Source: Metarhizobium sp964253915 (GTDB lineage: Bacteria; Pseudomonadota; Alphaproteobacteria; Rhizobiales; Rhizobiaceae). From it: a DNA stretch of 64,000 bases. The position numbers were made by a program, and so were the translations under genes. Within the stretch, counting starts at the first letter, position 1. Each line of letters opens with the position of its first letter. The stretch spans positions 35,908 to 99,907 of the forward strand of contig NZ_CAXUSG020000015.1 in assembly GCF_964253915.1 (NCBI RefSeq), written 5' to 3'. Shown piece by piece: positions 33,176 to 41,776 of this stretch. The notes under the pieces are model-generated. The model was given only the letters and a program-made list of their open reading frames with translations, was not told the DNA's origin and did no database searches.

Positions 33176-33793
33176 CGGCCGGATGCGATAGGCGCAGCGA
33201 CGGGCGCCGTGGAGAATATGCTCGAGGCGCTCGACATCGGCGTCGAGAACGCGTCGGAAGACGGCAAGCTCCGAGACGCAGAAATTGCTGCAGGCGGTGG
33301 CGGCCGCACAGATGGGACAATGGTTTTCGATCAGAACGCATGAGCCGTCCTCGTCATTCCACCAGTCCGCCATGTAGCCCTCTTCCGTGCGCAGCGCCGC
33401 AAGCCGGGCGACACGGGCGGGAAGATCGCTAAGCCCGGCAAGGGCGCTGGTGTAGGTGGCAGCGGTCTGGTTTTCGCGGGCGACGATGACGGCGTCCAGC
33501 GCCTCCGCCCCGAGTGTTTGCCGCAGCGTTTCGATCAGTCCGGCCGCAAGCTCCGCATGGCCATCGGGAAAGGCGCGGTGGCCTTCCGCCGTCAGGTGCC
33601 ACAGCTGGCGCGGACGACCCCGGCCGCCATCGGCATCGTTGCGCGCCTCGACCAGCCCCTGGGCGGCAAGCTTGGCCAATTGCTGGCGCGCCGCCTCGCC
33701 TGTCGTCCCGAGCGTTTCGCCGATGGTCGCGGCCAGCTGCGGCCCTTCCTTCTTGATCAGAATCAGGATCTTGTTGACCGGCGATTGCCGCAT
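33164..33793 (-). CDS. Cys-rich winged-helix regulator (SufR/ArsR-like)
   Basis: The 209-residue protein has an N-terminal winged helix (KILILIKKEGPQLAATIGETLGTTGEAARQQLAKLAAQGLVEA) and a C-terminal metal or Fe-S-binding motif C-x2-C-x5-C-x3-C (HCPICAAATACSNFC). This layout matches SufR-like metalloregulators. A TTG at 33805 is the alternative start. It is divergent from the MFS transporter, with an inverted repeat in the gap, so it likely represses the transporter and itself. The effector (an Fe-S cluster, a metal or a redox signal) is inference. Confidence 0.85.
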   Translation of the reverse strand: MRQSPVNKILILIKKEGPQLAATIGETLGTTGEAARQQLAKLAAQGLVEARNDADGGRGRPRQLWHLTAEGHRAFPDGHAELAAGLIETLRQTLGAEALDAVIVARENQTAATYTSALAGLSDLPARVARLAALRTEEGYMADWWNDEDGSCVLIENHCPICAAATACSNFCVSELAVFRRVLDADVERLEHILHGARRCAYRIRPLHP

Positions 33794-33840
33794 ATAATTT
33801 TCCAAGCTCCACCTTGATTAATTGCAGGACCCATGCAATT

Positions 33841-33860
33841 TTCCAAATCATAACTTGGAA
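33841..33860. promoter_or_regulatory. Candidate operator of the divergent regulator/MFS pair
   Basis: TTCCAA and TTGGAA are separated by 8 nt. A further half-site (TTTTCCAAG) lies at 33798-33806 next to the regulator start. The position between divergent genes suggests binding by the regulator encoded at 33164-33793. Confidence 0.5.
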
Positions 33861-33905
33861 TAACAGAAAGCTGCCGGATTTCAACCGGCGGAATGGAAAC
33901 ATCCG

Positions 33906-35345
33906 ATGTCGACGCCCGCTTCCTCAGCCTCCGCTGCGCCTTCCGCTTCCGTCTGGAGCCTTTTTTCGCCCGCCCACCTTGCCGCCAGCCTGATGCTGGC
34001 CGGCGGCATATCGCTTTATGCCATCGAGACGTATGTGACGGCGACCGTCATGCCGTCGGTGGTGCGCGATATCGGCGGGCTGCCGCTGTTTGCCTGGGTG
34101 ACGACGCTCTACGTCGCCTGCTCGGTGCTTGGCTCGATCTTCATCGCCATCCGGCCGCGGGGCATGAGCCTCAACCGCACCTACGTGATCGGCGCCTTTC
34201 TGTTTCTCGCCGGCAGCCTGATCTGTGCGCTGGCGCCGACGATGGAAACCGTGCTGATCGGCCGCGCCGTCCAGGGTTTTGGCGCCGGCACGTTGTCGAC
34301 GCTCGGTTATGCCTTCATCCGCTACGCGTATCCGGAGCCGCTGTGGGGCAAGGCCTCGACGCTGTACGCAGCGATCTGGGGCATCTCGACCTTCATCGGC
34401 CCGACCATCGGCGGTTTTTTCGCCCATGACAGCGCCTGGCGTTATGCCTTCGCCATCATCATTCCCTTCGCGCTCGCCATGGGCACGCTGGCGCCGTGGC
34501 TGCTGCCCGAAGGCGCAGACGACCGGACGGAAACCAAGGCGCCGGTGCGCCAGATGGTGCTTCTCATCGCCTCGGTGCTGATGGTGAGTTTTGCCGGCAC
34601 GACGGAAAATGTGTCGCTGCGCGTCTGGCTGGTCGTCGCCGCCGTCGCGACGATTGCGGTGATGGTCGCAATCGAATGGAATGCTCCGGTGCGGCTCTTG
34701 CCGCGCGGCGGCGTCAACCTGAAAAATCCGATCTCGCGCGTCTACATCGCCATGTTCATGCTGCTGGCGACCCTGCTTTGCGACATCTACATCCCGTATT
34801 TCCTGCAGGTGCTGCACCATGTGACGCCGCTGATTTCCGGCTATCTCGTGGCGCTGATTGCGCTCGGCTGGACGATCGGCGCCTTCTTCAGCGCCAATCT
34901 CAAGGGCAGGACGATGCGGCTGGCGATCACCTGCGGCGCGGCGCTGGAGGCGGTCACCACCGGGCTTTTGATCTTCACGATGGCGCGCGACAACCCCGAT
35001 TCCGACCTGACCTTGCTGATCGCCAACACCGTGCTTTTGTTCGGCATGGGTTTTGGCGTCGGCCTCGGCTGGGCGCATCTGGTGACCTATGTGCTGAAAC
35101 TTGCCGGCGAGGACGAGAAGGACAAGGCGTCCGCCGGCATCACCACCATGCAATCGCTGGGCAGCGCATTCGGCGCAGCGATGGCGGGCGTGACGGTGAA
35201 CAGCACCGGCCTGATCGCGCCGGGCGGCGTTGCCGGCAATATTTCGGCGGGGACCTGGCTTTTCGCCCTGTTCACCCTGCCCGCGGTCGTTGCCCTCGTC
35301 GCCAGCATCAGCCTGAGGGGAACTGCGACCGACACGGCATCCTGA
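33906..35345 (+). CDS. MFS transporter (DHA2-like)
   Basis: The 479-residue protein has about 14 hydrophobic segments and the A-motif-like GSIFIAIRPRGMSLNR, plus the C-motif region GTLSTLGYAF; this is typical of DHA2-type drug/proton antiporters. It probably exports a small molecule across the inner membrane. It starts 112 nt from the divergent Cys-rich regulator, with an operator-like repeat in between. The substrate is unknown. Confidence 0.9.
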   Translation: MSTPASSASAAPSASVWSLFSPAHLAASLMLAGGISLYAIETYVTATVMPSVVRDIGGLPLFAWVTTLYVACSVLGSIFIAIRPRGMSLNRTYVIGAFLFLAGSLICALAPTMETVLIGRAVQGFGAGTLSTLGYAFIRYAYPEPLWGKASTLYAAIWGISTFIGPTIGGFFAHDSAWRYAFAIIIPFALAMGTLAPWLLPEGADDRTETKAPVRQMVLLIASVLMVSFAGTTENVSLRVWLVVAAVATIAVMVAIEWNAPVRLLPRGGVNLKNPISRVYIAMFMLLATLLCDIYIPYFLQVLHHVTPLISGYLVALIALGWTIGAFFSANLKGRTMRLAITCGAALEAVTTGLLIFTMARDNPDSDLTLLIANTVLLFGMGFGVGLGWAHLVTYVLKLAGEDEKDKASAGITTMQSLGSAFGAAMAGVTVNSTGLIAPGGVAGNISAGTWLFALFTLPAVVALVASISLRGTATDTAS

Positions 35346-35493
35346 GGCGCGGCGCACGCACGTATCGGCACGCGTGCTTTACGCGATATTAAGTAGACGA
35401 ATGCTTGCAGCCGGATTTTAAGGGAATTTCAAAACCGATCGTGTATTACAACGATCAGAGACACATTTGTCCACGAAAGAGTTTCCCAAAGAC

Positions 35494-36468
35494 ATGTCGA
35501 AGGCTTCCAGCATCATTGCTGCCGGCACATATCTGGCGAAACGACACGGGCCTGCAAACCCGGAAACGGCAGGCACGTGTTCGGCGCTTCCCGACGCCCT
35601 GCTTGCGGGATTTGCCGCCAGCGGCGCTGCGATTGCCCTGTTCGACCCGGCCGACCGGCTGGTCTTCACGTCGGAGGGCATGCGCCGGATCTACAACATC
35701 CAGCCGGACTGCGCGAGTTTCGACGACATCATGCGGCATTGCCATGCCAGCCGCACAGGTCCGCGTTTTTCTACCGACATCGAGGTGTGGCTGGACAATG
35801 CGCGGCAGAAACGCCGTGGCGCGCCGCACAGGACCTTCGAGATCGACATGGTCGACGGTCGCTGGTTCTGGGCCAGCGAAACCACCTACGATCGCGGCTG
35901 GGTGCTGCTTTTCGTCACCGACATCACCCAGCTGAAGACCAACGAGAGCTTGCTGCGGCTGGCGCGCGACGCGGCGCAGCAGGCGGCCGATACCGATGCG
36001 CTGACCGGCCTGCTCAACCGCCGCCACGTGATGTCGGTCTTCTCCTATGCGACGCTGGACGCCGGCGAGCGAGGCACGGCGCTATCCGTCGCCCTCATCG
36101 ACCTCGACCATTTCAAGACCATCAACGACCGGTTCGGCCATGCGGCCGGCGACAAGGTTCTGTGCCACTTCGCCGACCTGGCCAGGCAGAAGATCCGCGA
36201 TACCGACACGCTCGCCCGCATCGGCGGCGAGGAATTCATGCTGATGATGCCGGGAGTCCGGCTGCAATACGCAATCGATATCGTCGAGCGCATTCGCGAG
36301 TCGGTCAGCCTTGCCGCGCCGGTCGCCGGCATAGACCTGTCCTACACGCTGTCCGCCGGCATCGCCGAATGCATCGGCGAATGTCCCGACGAGTTGTTCC
36401 AGCGTGCCGACAAGGCGCTCTACCGCGCCAAGCAGAACGGGCGGAACCGCACGGAAACCGCCCGCTGA
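35494..36468 (+). CDS. PAS-GGDEF diguanylate cyclase
   Basis: The 324-residue protein has a PAS-like N-terminal half (LFDPADRLVFTSEGMRRIYNIQP; WFWASETTYDRGWVLLFVTDIT) and a GGDEF domain from about 160. The cyclase motif is GGEEF with an RxxD site (RDTD) five residues before it. It should make c-di-GMP and be product-inhibited. A TTG at 35467 is an alternative start. It lacks a transmembrane segment, so the PAS domain may sense a cytoplasmic signal. Confidence 0.92.
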   Translation: MSKASSIIAAGTYLAKRHGPANPETAGTCSALPDALLAGFAASGAAIALFDPADRLVFTSEGMRRIYNIQPDCASFDDIMRHCHASRTGPRFSTDIEVWLDNARQKRRGAPHRTFEIDMVDGRWFWASETTYDRGWVLLFVTDITQLKTNESLLRLARDAAQQAADTDALTGLLNRRHVMSVFSYATLDAGERGTALSVALIDLDHFKTINDRFGHAAGDKVLCHFADLARQKIRDTDTLARIGGEEFMLMMPGVRLQYAIDIVERIRESVSLAAPVAGIDLSYTLSAGIAECIGECPDELFQRADKALYRAKQNGRNRTETAR

Positions 36469-36540
36469 GCCTGCAGCATTCTTGTTTCTGCGCAATTGCG
36501 GAGGCAAAATCGCTACGTATTTTTGCGCGACATGCTCTCG

Positions 36541-37542
36541 TCAGGCAAACTTCAGCACGATCTTGCCGATGTGCTCGCTGCTCTCCATCAGGCGATGCGC
36601 CTCCACCACCTGCTCGAAAGCAAGCACGGTGTGTATCACCGGGGCGACATCGCCGGCTTCGAGCAGCGGCCAGACCTGCGCCAGAAGTTCGTCGCGAATG
36701 CCGCGCTTTTCTTCCGCGGTGCGTGGCCGCATCGTCGAACCGGTGACGGTCAGACGCTTGACCATGATCGGCGCCAGATTGACCTTTTCGGCCATGTTGC
36801 CGCCGAGGAAAGCGATGATCGACAAGCAGCCGTCCTTGGCGAGCGACGCAAGGTTGCGCTCCAGATAGGCGGCCCCGATCATGTCGAGGATCGCATCGAC
36901 GCCGCGTCCCTCCGTCTCCTCGCGAATGACGGCGGCAAAATCCTCTGTACGATAGTTGATCGCCCGCTTGGCGCCCAGCTTTTCGCAGGCCTGACATTTT
37001 TCCGGCGAGCCGGCCGTGGCATAGACCGTGGCGCCGAAAGCCTTGGCGAGCTGGATCGCCGTGGTGCCGATGCCGCTGGTGCCGCCATGGATCAGCACGC
37101 TTTCGCCTTCCATCAGCCCGGCCATCTGGAAAAGATTGGCCCAGACGGTGAAGAAGGTTTCCGGGATTGCCGCCGCCCGCACGGCATCGTACCCCTTGGG
37201 AAACCGCAGCGCCTGGCCGGCCGGCAGCACGCAATACTCGGCATAGGCACCGCCGTTTGCCAGGCCGCAGACCTTGTCGCCGATGGCAAAACCGGAGACA
37301 CCCTCTCCCAGCCCGACGACCTCGCCGGCGATTTCCAGGCCGAGCACCGGGCTGGCATCTTTCGGCGGCGGGTAGGAACCCTGACGCTGCGCGACATCCG
37401 GGCGGTTGACGCCGGCGGCCTCGACGCGGACGAGCAGTTCACCGGCACGTGGCGCCGGCAGCGGACCACGGGCAACGACCATGACCTCCGGCTCGCCGAA
37501 ACGCGGCAAATCGATGTAACGCATATCCTTCGGCAGTATCAT
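36541..37542 (-). CDS. NAD(P)H-quinone oxidoreductase (zinc-free MDR)
   Basis: The 333-residue protein is a quinone oxidoreductase-like medium-chain reductase: GVNRPDVAQRQG, GLEIAGEVVGLG, and the NADPH-binding motif HGGTSGIGTTAIQLAKAFGA. It lacks the Cys/His zinc sites of the alcohol dehydrogenase at 3404-4444. It is closest in style to the PIG3-like group. It reduces quinones or enals with NADPH. The starts at 37542 and 37524 are both possible. Confidence 0.9.
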   Translation of the reverse strand: MILPKDMRYIDLPRFGEPEVMVVARGPLPAPRAGELLVRVEAAGVNRPDVAQRQGSYPPPKDASPVLGLEIAGEVVGLGEGVSGFAIGDKVCGLANGGAYAEYCVLPAGQALRFPKGYDAVRAAAIPETFFTVWANLFQMAGLMEGESVLIHGGTSGIGTTAIQLAKAFGATVYATAGSPEKCQACEKLGAKRAINYRTEDFAAVIREETEGRGVDAILDMIGAAYLERNLASLAKDGCLSIIAFLGGNMAEKVNLAPIMVKRLTVTGSTMRPRTAEEKRGIRDELLAQVWPLLEAGDVAPVIHTVLAFEQVVEAHRLMESSEHIGKIVLKFA

Positions 37543-37660
37543 TCCTCACGCTCTCCTCTTCGGCATGGCAACCGCAATAGAGGAAGCGGCGCAACTTGAA
37601 AAGCCGACCGCTTGCCGCGCCCTGGCGCAATTCCCCGTTTCGGAGAAAAGCGGAAATGTC

Positions 37661-39466
37661 CTACGGGTTTTCGCCGAACGCCTGGAAGGCAAGGCCGGTG
37701 TCACTGTTCTTGGCGCGCGCCTTGACCGCGGCGATTTCGGCGCTGACGCGAGCGCTGTCGTCGATGACGAGGCCGGCCGGCAATTCCAGCACGCCGATCG
37801 AACACCGCAGCAGCTGAAAGATCCGCTCATTGCCGGTCCGGTCGTGACCCTTGATGTAGCCGTTGGTGCGATCCTCTTCCGTATAGAGGTCGATGGCATC
37901 GTCATGGAAATCGCCGAGCAGGCGGTCGAGGATTTCCGTGATTTCCTCCTTCGACCAGCCGGTGATGCCGATGAAGAAATCGTCGCCGCCGACATGCCCG
38001 AGGAAATCGCCCTCGGAGAAGAAGTAGCGGCGCATCAAGGCCGCAAACAGCGAGATGGCGTGGTCGCCGATATGGAAGCCGTAATGGTCGTTGAACGGCT
38101 TGAAATTGTCGAAATCGCAGTAGCAGAAGAACCGCGTCTCATCGCCGTCGCGGCCGGCCGACTGCATGAAGTCGCGGATGGCGCGGTTGCCCGGCAGGCC
38201 GGTCAGCGGGTTCTGGTCCTGCGCTGTCTTCAGCTGCTTCTCGTTGATGACCTTGATCAGCGAGGCAGCGGAAACCACGCCGGCATACCGCATGTTCTCG
38301 GTGAGGATGACGCAATCGCTGCCGTCCATATTGGCGAAGATCGCCATCAGCCGCTCGGCATCCGCATCGAGGCCGACCGTCGGGGCGCGGTCGACGAATT
38401 GCGAGATGGAGCGCTCGTAGACCTTGTTCTTCAAGAGGTCGCGGCCGAACGGCTGGTAGATGTATTCCTTGAGGTGGTACTCGTTGATGATGCCGCGCGG
38501 TTCGCCGTTGGCATTCAGCACCGGAAAGAAGGCCTGGCGCGGATTGCGCCGGAACAGCTCGAAGACGTTCTCGATGCTGTCGTTCTCGTAGACGGTCGGC
38601 AGGCGCTCGATCTGCTTGCGGATGAGGATTTCGTCGAGCGACTGGCTGGAGCGCTTCACCGTGTCGAGATCGCGCAGGTGCGGGAAGGCCGGCTTCAGCT
38701 CGGTCACGAAGGTGGTGGGGCGGGAGATGAACCAGCCCTGCACGAGATCGACGCCGTACTCGCGGCAGGCGAGGAACTCCGCCTCGGTCTCGATACCCTC
38801 GGCGATGACGCGGATGCCGAGCACATGCGCCATGTTGACCAGGTTCTTGAACAGGTGGCGCTTGCGGGCGCTCTTGTCGATATCGGCAACGAAGTGGCGA
38901 TCGATCTTGAGATAATCGACCGGATAGTCGCACAACAGTTTCATCTCGCCGTGACCGACGCCGAAATCGTCGATGGCGAGCTTGAAGCCGGCCTTGCGCA
39001 TCGTGGCGATCAGGGCCGAAAATTCCGGCACGCTGGTATTGTCGAAACGCTCCGACAGTTCGAAGCAGATTGAGGACGGCGGGATGTTGTTCTTGCGCAG
39101 ATGCTGCAGCAGGCTTTCGACCAGCCGCTCGCCGTGGCGAATCAGCCGGACATCGAGATTGAGAAACAGGGTCGCGGAGGAAAAATCCTCGATGGTGGCG
39201 AATTTCGCCAGCGCCCGGCTGGTCAGCATCTGCTCCAGCGCGATGAGCTGGCCGGTCTTGTCGGCCTGGTCGAGCACTTCCAGGGGTGAATCGAACCCCA
39301 TGCGATCGAAGCCGCGCATCAGCGATTCGTAACCGAAGACGGTGCCTGTCCCGGCCTCGACGATCGGCTGGAAAGCGCTTTCGATCACCAGCTTGGCGAG
39401 CGTTACCAGTTGGTCACTGGCGTAGCGGCGCAAAAGTTCGGGTTCGGCGTGCTGCGCCATCAACAT
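37661..39466 (-). CDS. EAL-CBS-GGDEF c-di-GMP signalling protein
   Basis: The 601-residue protein has an EAL domain (about 20-250), a CBS pair (about 275-405) and a GGDEF domain (about 415-585). The EAL site reads ESL47-49, with Asn103, Glu136, Asp166/167, Lys187 and Glu223 in place, so the phosphodiesterase could be active. The GGDEF motif reads GGDDF (493-497), so cyclase activity is doubtful. GAGGAATGCAGG before ATG 39466 fixes the start. CBS domains often bind adenosyl nucleotides, so the protein may link nucleotide levels to c-di-GMP. This order is unusual but known. Confidence 0.92.
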   Translation of the reverse strand: MLMAQHAEPELLRRYASDQLVTLAKLVIESAFQPIVEAGTGTVFGYESLMRGFDRMGFDSPLEVLDQADKTGQLIALEQMLTSRALAKFATIEDFSSATLFLNLDVRLIRHGERLVESLLQHLRKNNIPPSSICFELSERFDNTSVPEFSALIATMRKAGFKLAIDDFGVGHGEMKLLCDYPVDYLKIDRHFVADIDKSARKRHLFKNLVNMAHVLGIRVIAEGIETEAEFLACREYGVDLVQGWFISRPTTFVTELKPAFPHLRDLDTVKRSSQSLDEILIRKQIERLPTVYENDSIENVFELFRRNPRQAFFPVLNANGEPRGIINEYHLKEYIYQPFGRDLLKNKVYERSISQFVDRAPTVGLDADAERLMAIFANMDGSDCVILTENMRYAGVVSAASLIKVINEKQLKTAQDQNPLTGLPGNRAIRDFMQSAGRDGDETRFFCYCDFDNFKPFNDHYGFHIGDHAISLFAALMRRYFFSEGDFLGHVGGDDFFIGITGWSKEEITEILDRLLGDFHDDAIDLYTEEDRTNGYIKGHDRTGNERIFQLLRCSIGVLELPAGLVIDDSARVSAEIAAVKARAKNSDTGLAFQAFGENP

Positions 39467-39663
39467 CCTGCATTCCTCAAATCCATAAGGGCCCAAAAAT
39501 CCATAAAGGCACGCCCGCAGGATTCCCGGCAAAAGGTCAACAAAACCTTTTGCCAATGTGAAACTTGCATGAATGTTTGATGATCGGCGGGAGGCCTGTC
39601 CAGCAACTCCCGCTCAGGATGTATTCATTTTCTTTTTCAAAGGCTTGCCGCCAAGGCGCGGCC

Positions 39664-39927
39664 TCAGCACGCCGCCGTGGGCAAGCGGTGCAGATGGGCG
39701 CTGAAAAGGTCTGCGACACACACCCTTTCGCTTTCCAGCCATTCACGGCGGGAACTCGCTTCCCGCATTTTTTCCTCGCCGAAACGCGGTGCGCCGCGGC
39801 GTGTTTCGCTCCACAACTTCAGCGCCTCGCGCACGACGTCGCTTTCGGACGCATAAGTACCGTCATCGACGGCAGCCTGGATGGCAGCAGCAAGTTGGGG
39901 CGGAACGGTAGCATTGACGATTGGCAT
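39664..39927 (-). CDS. ParD-like ribbon-helix-helix antitoxin, apparently orphan
   Basis: The 87-residue protein has the ribbon-helix-helix motif of ParD/CC2985-type antitoxins: MPIVNATVPPQLAAAIQAAVDDGTYASESDVVREALKLW. The C-terminal part after residue 45 differs from the usual toxin-binding tail. No ParE-like ORF follows on the strand; the 200 nt downstream contain only an unrelated short ORF and the EAL gene start. It may be a remnant or an orphan DNA-binding protein. Confidence 0.7.
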   Translation of the reverse strand: MPIVNATVPPQLAAAIQAAVDDGTYASESDVVREALKLWSETRRGAPRFGEEKMREASSRREWLESERVCVADLFSAHLHRLPTAAC

Positions 39928-40212
39928 GCGTTTTCTCCCTCGTTTCGTCGCACGGGGTGATCACCAGGATACGCTGTACCCGATCCCTCAATGGACCCGG
40001 CCGATGCCCTGTCGCTGCCTGCGGGAACCGATAACGCCGCTTCGATAGTCCTCGCACGCAGCACGCCAGCAACGCGAATCTAGTCCTTCTTCGTGCGCCT
40101 GTCAAAAAGATGGGGCTGAATGGGCGCCCGACAAGTGTGCAGCTGCCGAATTCCCACGCAGTTGACCAAAGAAAGAGCACGCGGTTTTGGCGAAAAAATG
40201 TCGCGTTTTTTA

Positions 40213-40232
40213 TTGATTGGCGCGTCAATCAA
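40213..40232. promoter_or_regulatory. Candidate BetI operator
   Basis: TTGATTGGCGCGTCAATCAA reads as an inverted repeat with 18 of 20 positions matching its own complement. It lies 53 nt before the hydrolase gene and upstream of betI. TetR-type BetI repressors bind such sites and release them with choline. In the rest of 39928-40284 I see no gene. Confidence 0.7.
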
Positions 40233-40284
40233 AAATAGACTGCAGCCATTCTGCACGGACCAAAACACAGGACGGATCGCCCCG

Positions 40285-41124
40285 ATGGCCCTTCGCAACA
40301 AACTTCTGCTGATCATTCTCGACGGCCAGCCCTGGCGCAACGCTCGCCGGCTGATGGGCAATCTCGAGGGCTGGGTGCAATCCGGCGAGGCGCGCGTGTG
40401 GAAGATGCGGTCCGTGCTGCCCTCCACCTCGGCCTCCTGCTATGCCTCGATCCACACCGGCGTTTCGCCGCAGGTGCATGGTGTGCTCTCCAACGAGACA
40501 CTGTTCCGTGTTGCCCAGCCGGACATCTTTTCCGAGGTGGCCAAGGCCGGTGGCAAGACGGGCGCGGTGACGCATTCCTTCTGGTCGATGTTCTTCCAGC
40601 GCTGGCCTTTCGACATGGTGCGCGACATCGAATACGACGAGCCGGAAGGGCCGATCCATCACGGCCGCTTCCACACCATGAGCGGCTACAACCACCAGAA
40701 CCAGATGACGCCGTCCGACGTCGACCTGTTCGCGACACTGACGCGGCTGACCGAGCGTTTTTCCATCGACTACGGCATCCTGCACACCTGCACGCTGGAC
40801 AGCATGGGCCATCGTTTTGGCCATGACTGCGGCCAGATGGACGGCGCCTGCTTCGTCATCGATGCGCAGCTGGCCGCCTTCCTGCCGCGCTGGCGCAAGA
40901 ACGGCTACGAGGTGATCGTCACCGCCGACCATGGCCAGACCAATCGCGGCCACCATGGCGGCCACGACGACGAGATGCAGGATTTCGCCTTCTACTGGTT
41001 CGGCGGCGGCGAAGGTCCGCCGGAAGACACGCTGCTCGACCAGCTGCAGCTGGCACCGACCGTGCTGTCCCGCCTCGGCGTGCCGGTGCCGGACAGCATG
41101 AAGGCCAGCGCCTTCCTGCGCTGA
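40285..41124 (+). CDS. Alkaline phosphatase superfamily hydrolase (phosphodiesterase/pyrophosphatase-like)
   Basis: The 279-residue protein is a type I phosphodiesterase/nucleotide pyrophosphatase-like enzyme. The first metal site is LLLIILDGQPW (Asp13), the nucleophile is probably the Thr/Ser in LPSTSASCYASIHTG, and later sites are LDSMGHRFGHD and VTADHGQTNRGHHGGHDD. It should hydrolyse a phosphodiester or phosphomonoester. It starts just downstream of the candidate BetI operator and its stop lies 24 nt before betI, so it is likely the first gene of the choline operon and may release choline from a phosphodiester. This role is inference. Confidence 0.82.
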   Translation: MALRNKLLLIILDGQPWRNARRLMGNLEGWVQSGEARVWKMRSVLPSTSASCYASIHTGVSPQVHGVLSNETLFRVAQPDIFSEVAKAGGKTGAVTHSFWSMFFQRWPFDMVRDIEYDEPEGPIHHGRFHTMSGYNHQNQMTPSDVDLFATLTRLTERFSIDYGILHTCTLDSMGHRFGHDCGQMDGACFVIDAQLAAFLPRWRKNGYEVIVTADHGQTNRGHHGGHDDEMQDFAFYWFGGGEGPPEDTLLDQLQLAPTVLSRLGVPVPDSMKASAFLR

Positions 41125-41148
41125 CACCAAGAGGAGACGGACGAGACG

Positions 41149-41736
41149 ATGCCGAAAGTCGGAATGGAGCCCATTCGCCGCAAGGCGCTGACGGACGCCG
41201 CGTTGCGCGCCATCGGCGACCACGGCTCGCTGGATGTGACCATGTCGGAGATCGCCCGGCAGGCCGGCGTTTCGGCGGCGCTGGCGCATCATTATTTCGG
41301 CTCCAAGGACCGGCTGGTGATCGAGACGATCCGCAGCCTTTTGCGGCAGCTGCGCGCCGATGCCGTCGCGGCGTTGCGCGGGGCCACCTCGCCGCGGGAC
41401 AGGCTTTCGGCCGTCATCCGCATCAGTTTCCAGGCCGATCAGTTCAGCCCGGAGACCATCGCCGCCTGGCTCGCCTTCTACGTCGAGGCGCAGCGCTCGG
41501 AGGAGACACGACGGCTCCTGGTGCTCTACAGCCGGCGGCTGCATTCCAACCTCGTGGCCAGCCTGCTCGATCTCTGCCCGCGCGCCGACGCCGAACGCAT
41601 CGCAGAAGGTCTCGCGGCGATGATCGACGGGCTCTACATCCGCCAGAGCCTGAAATCCGCACCGATCAGCATCGAGGCCTCGGTGGCGATGACCGAGGAT
41701 TACCTGGCGATGCAGCTTCGGGGGGTGGGGGGATGA
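41149..41736 (+). CDS. betI: Choline-responsive TetR repressor BetI
   Basis: The 195-residue protein has the TetR helix-turn-helix (IRRKALTDAALRAIGDHGSLDVTMSEIARQAGVSAALAHHYFGSKDRLV) and a BetI-type ligand-binding part (AWLAFYVEAQRSEETRRLLVLYSRRL; AAMIDGLYIRQSL). It represses the bet operon and is released by choline. The gene is followed by a 312-bp gap filled with repeat modules and then by betC, so expression of betC may be set by the repeat region. Confidence 0.96.
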   Translation: MPKVGMEPIRRKALTDAALRAIGDHGSLDVTMSEIARQAGVSAALAHHYFGSKDRLVIETIRSLLRQLRADAVAALRGATSPRDRLSAVIRISFQADQFSPETIAAWLAFYVEAQRSEETRRLLVLYSRRLHSNLVASLLDLCPRADAERIAEGLAAMIDGLYIRQSLKSAPISIEASVAMTEDYLAMQLRGVGG

Positions 41737-41776
41737 GGGAATTGCAAGACTTCCGCCTGTGGCGCGACGGCGCCTC

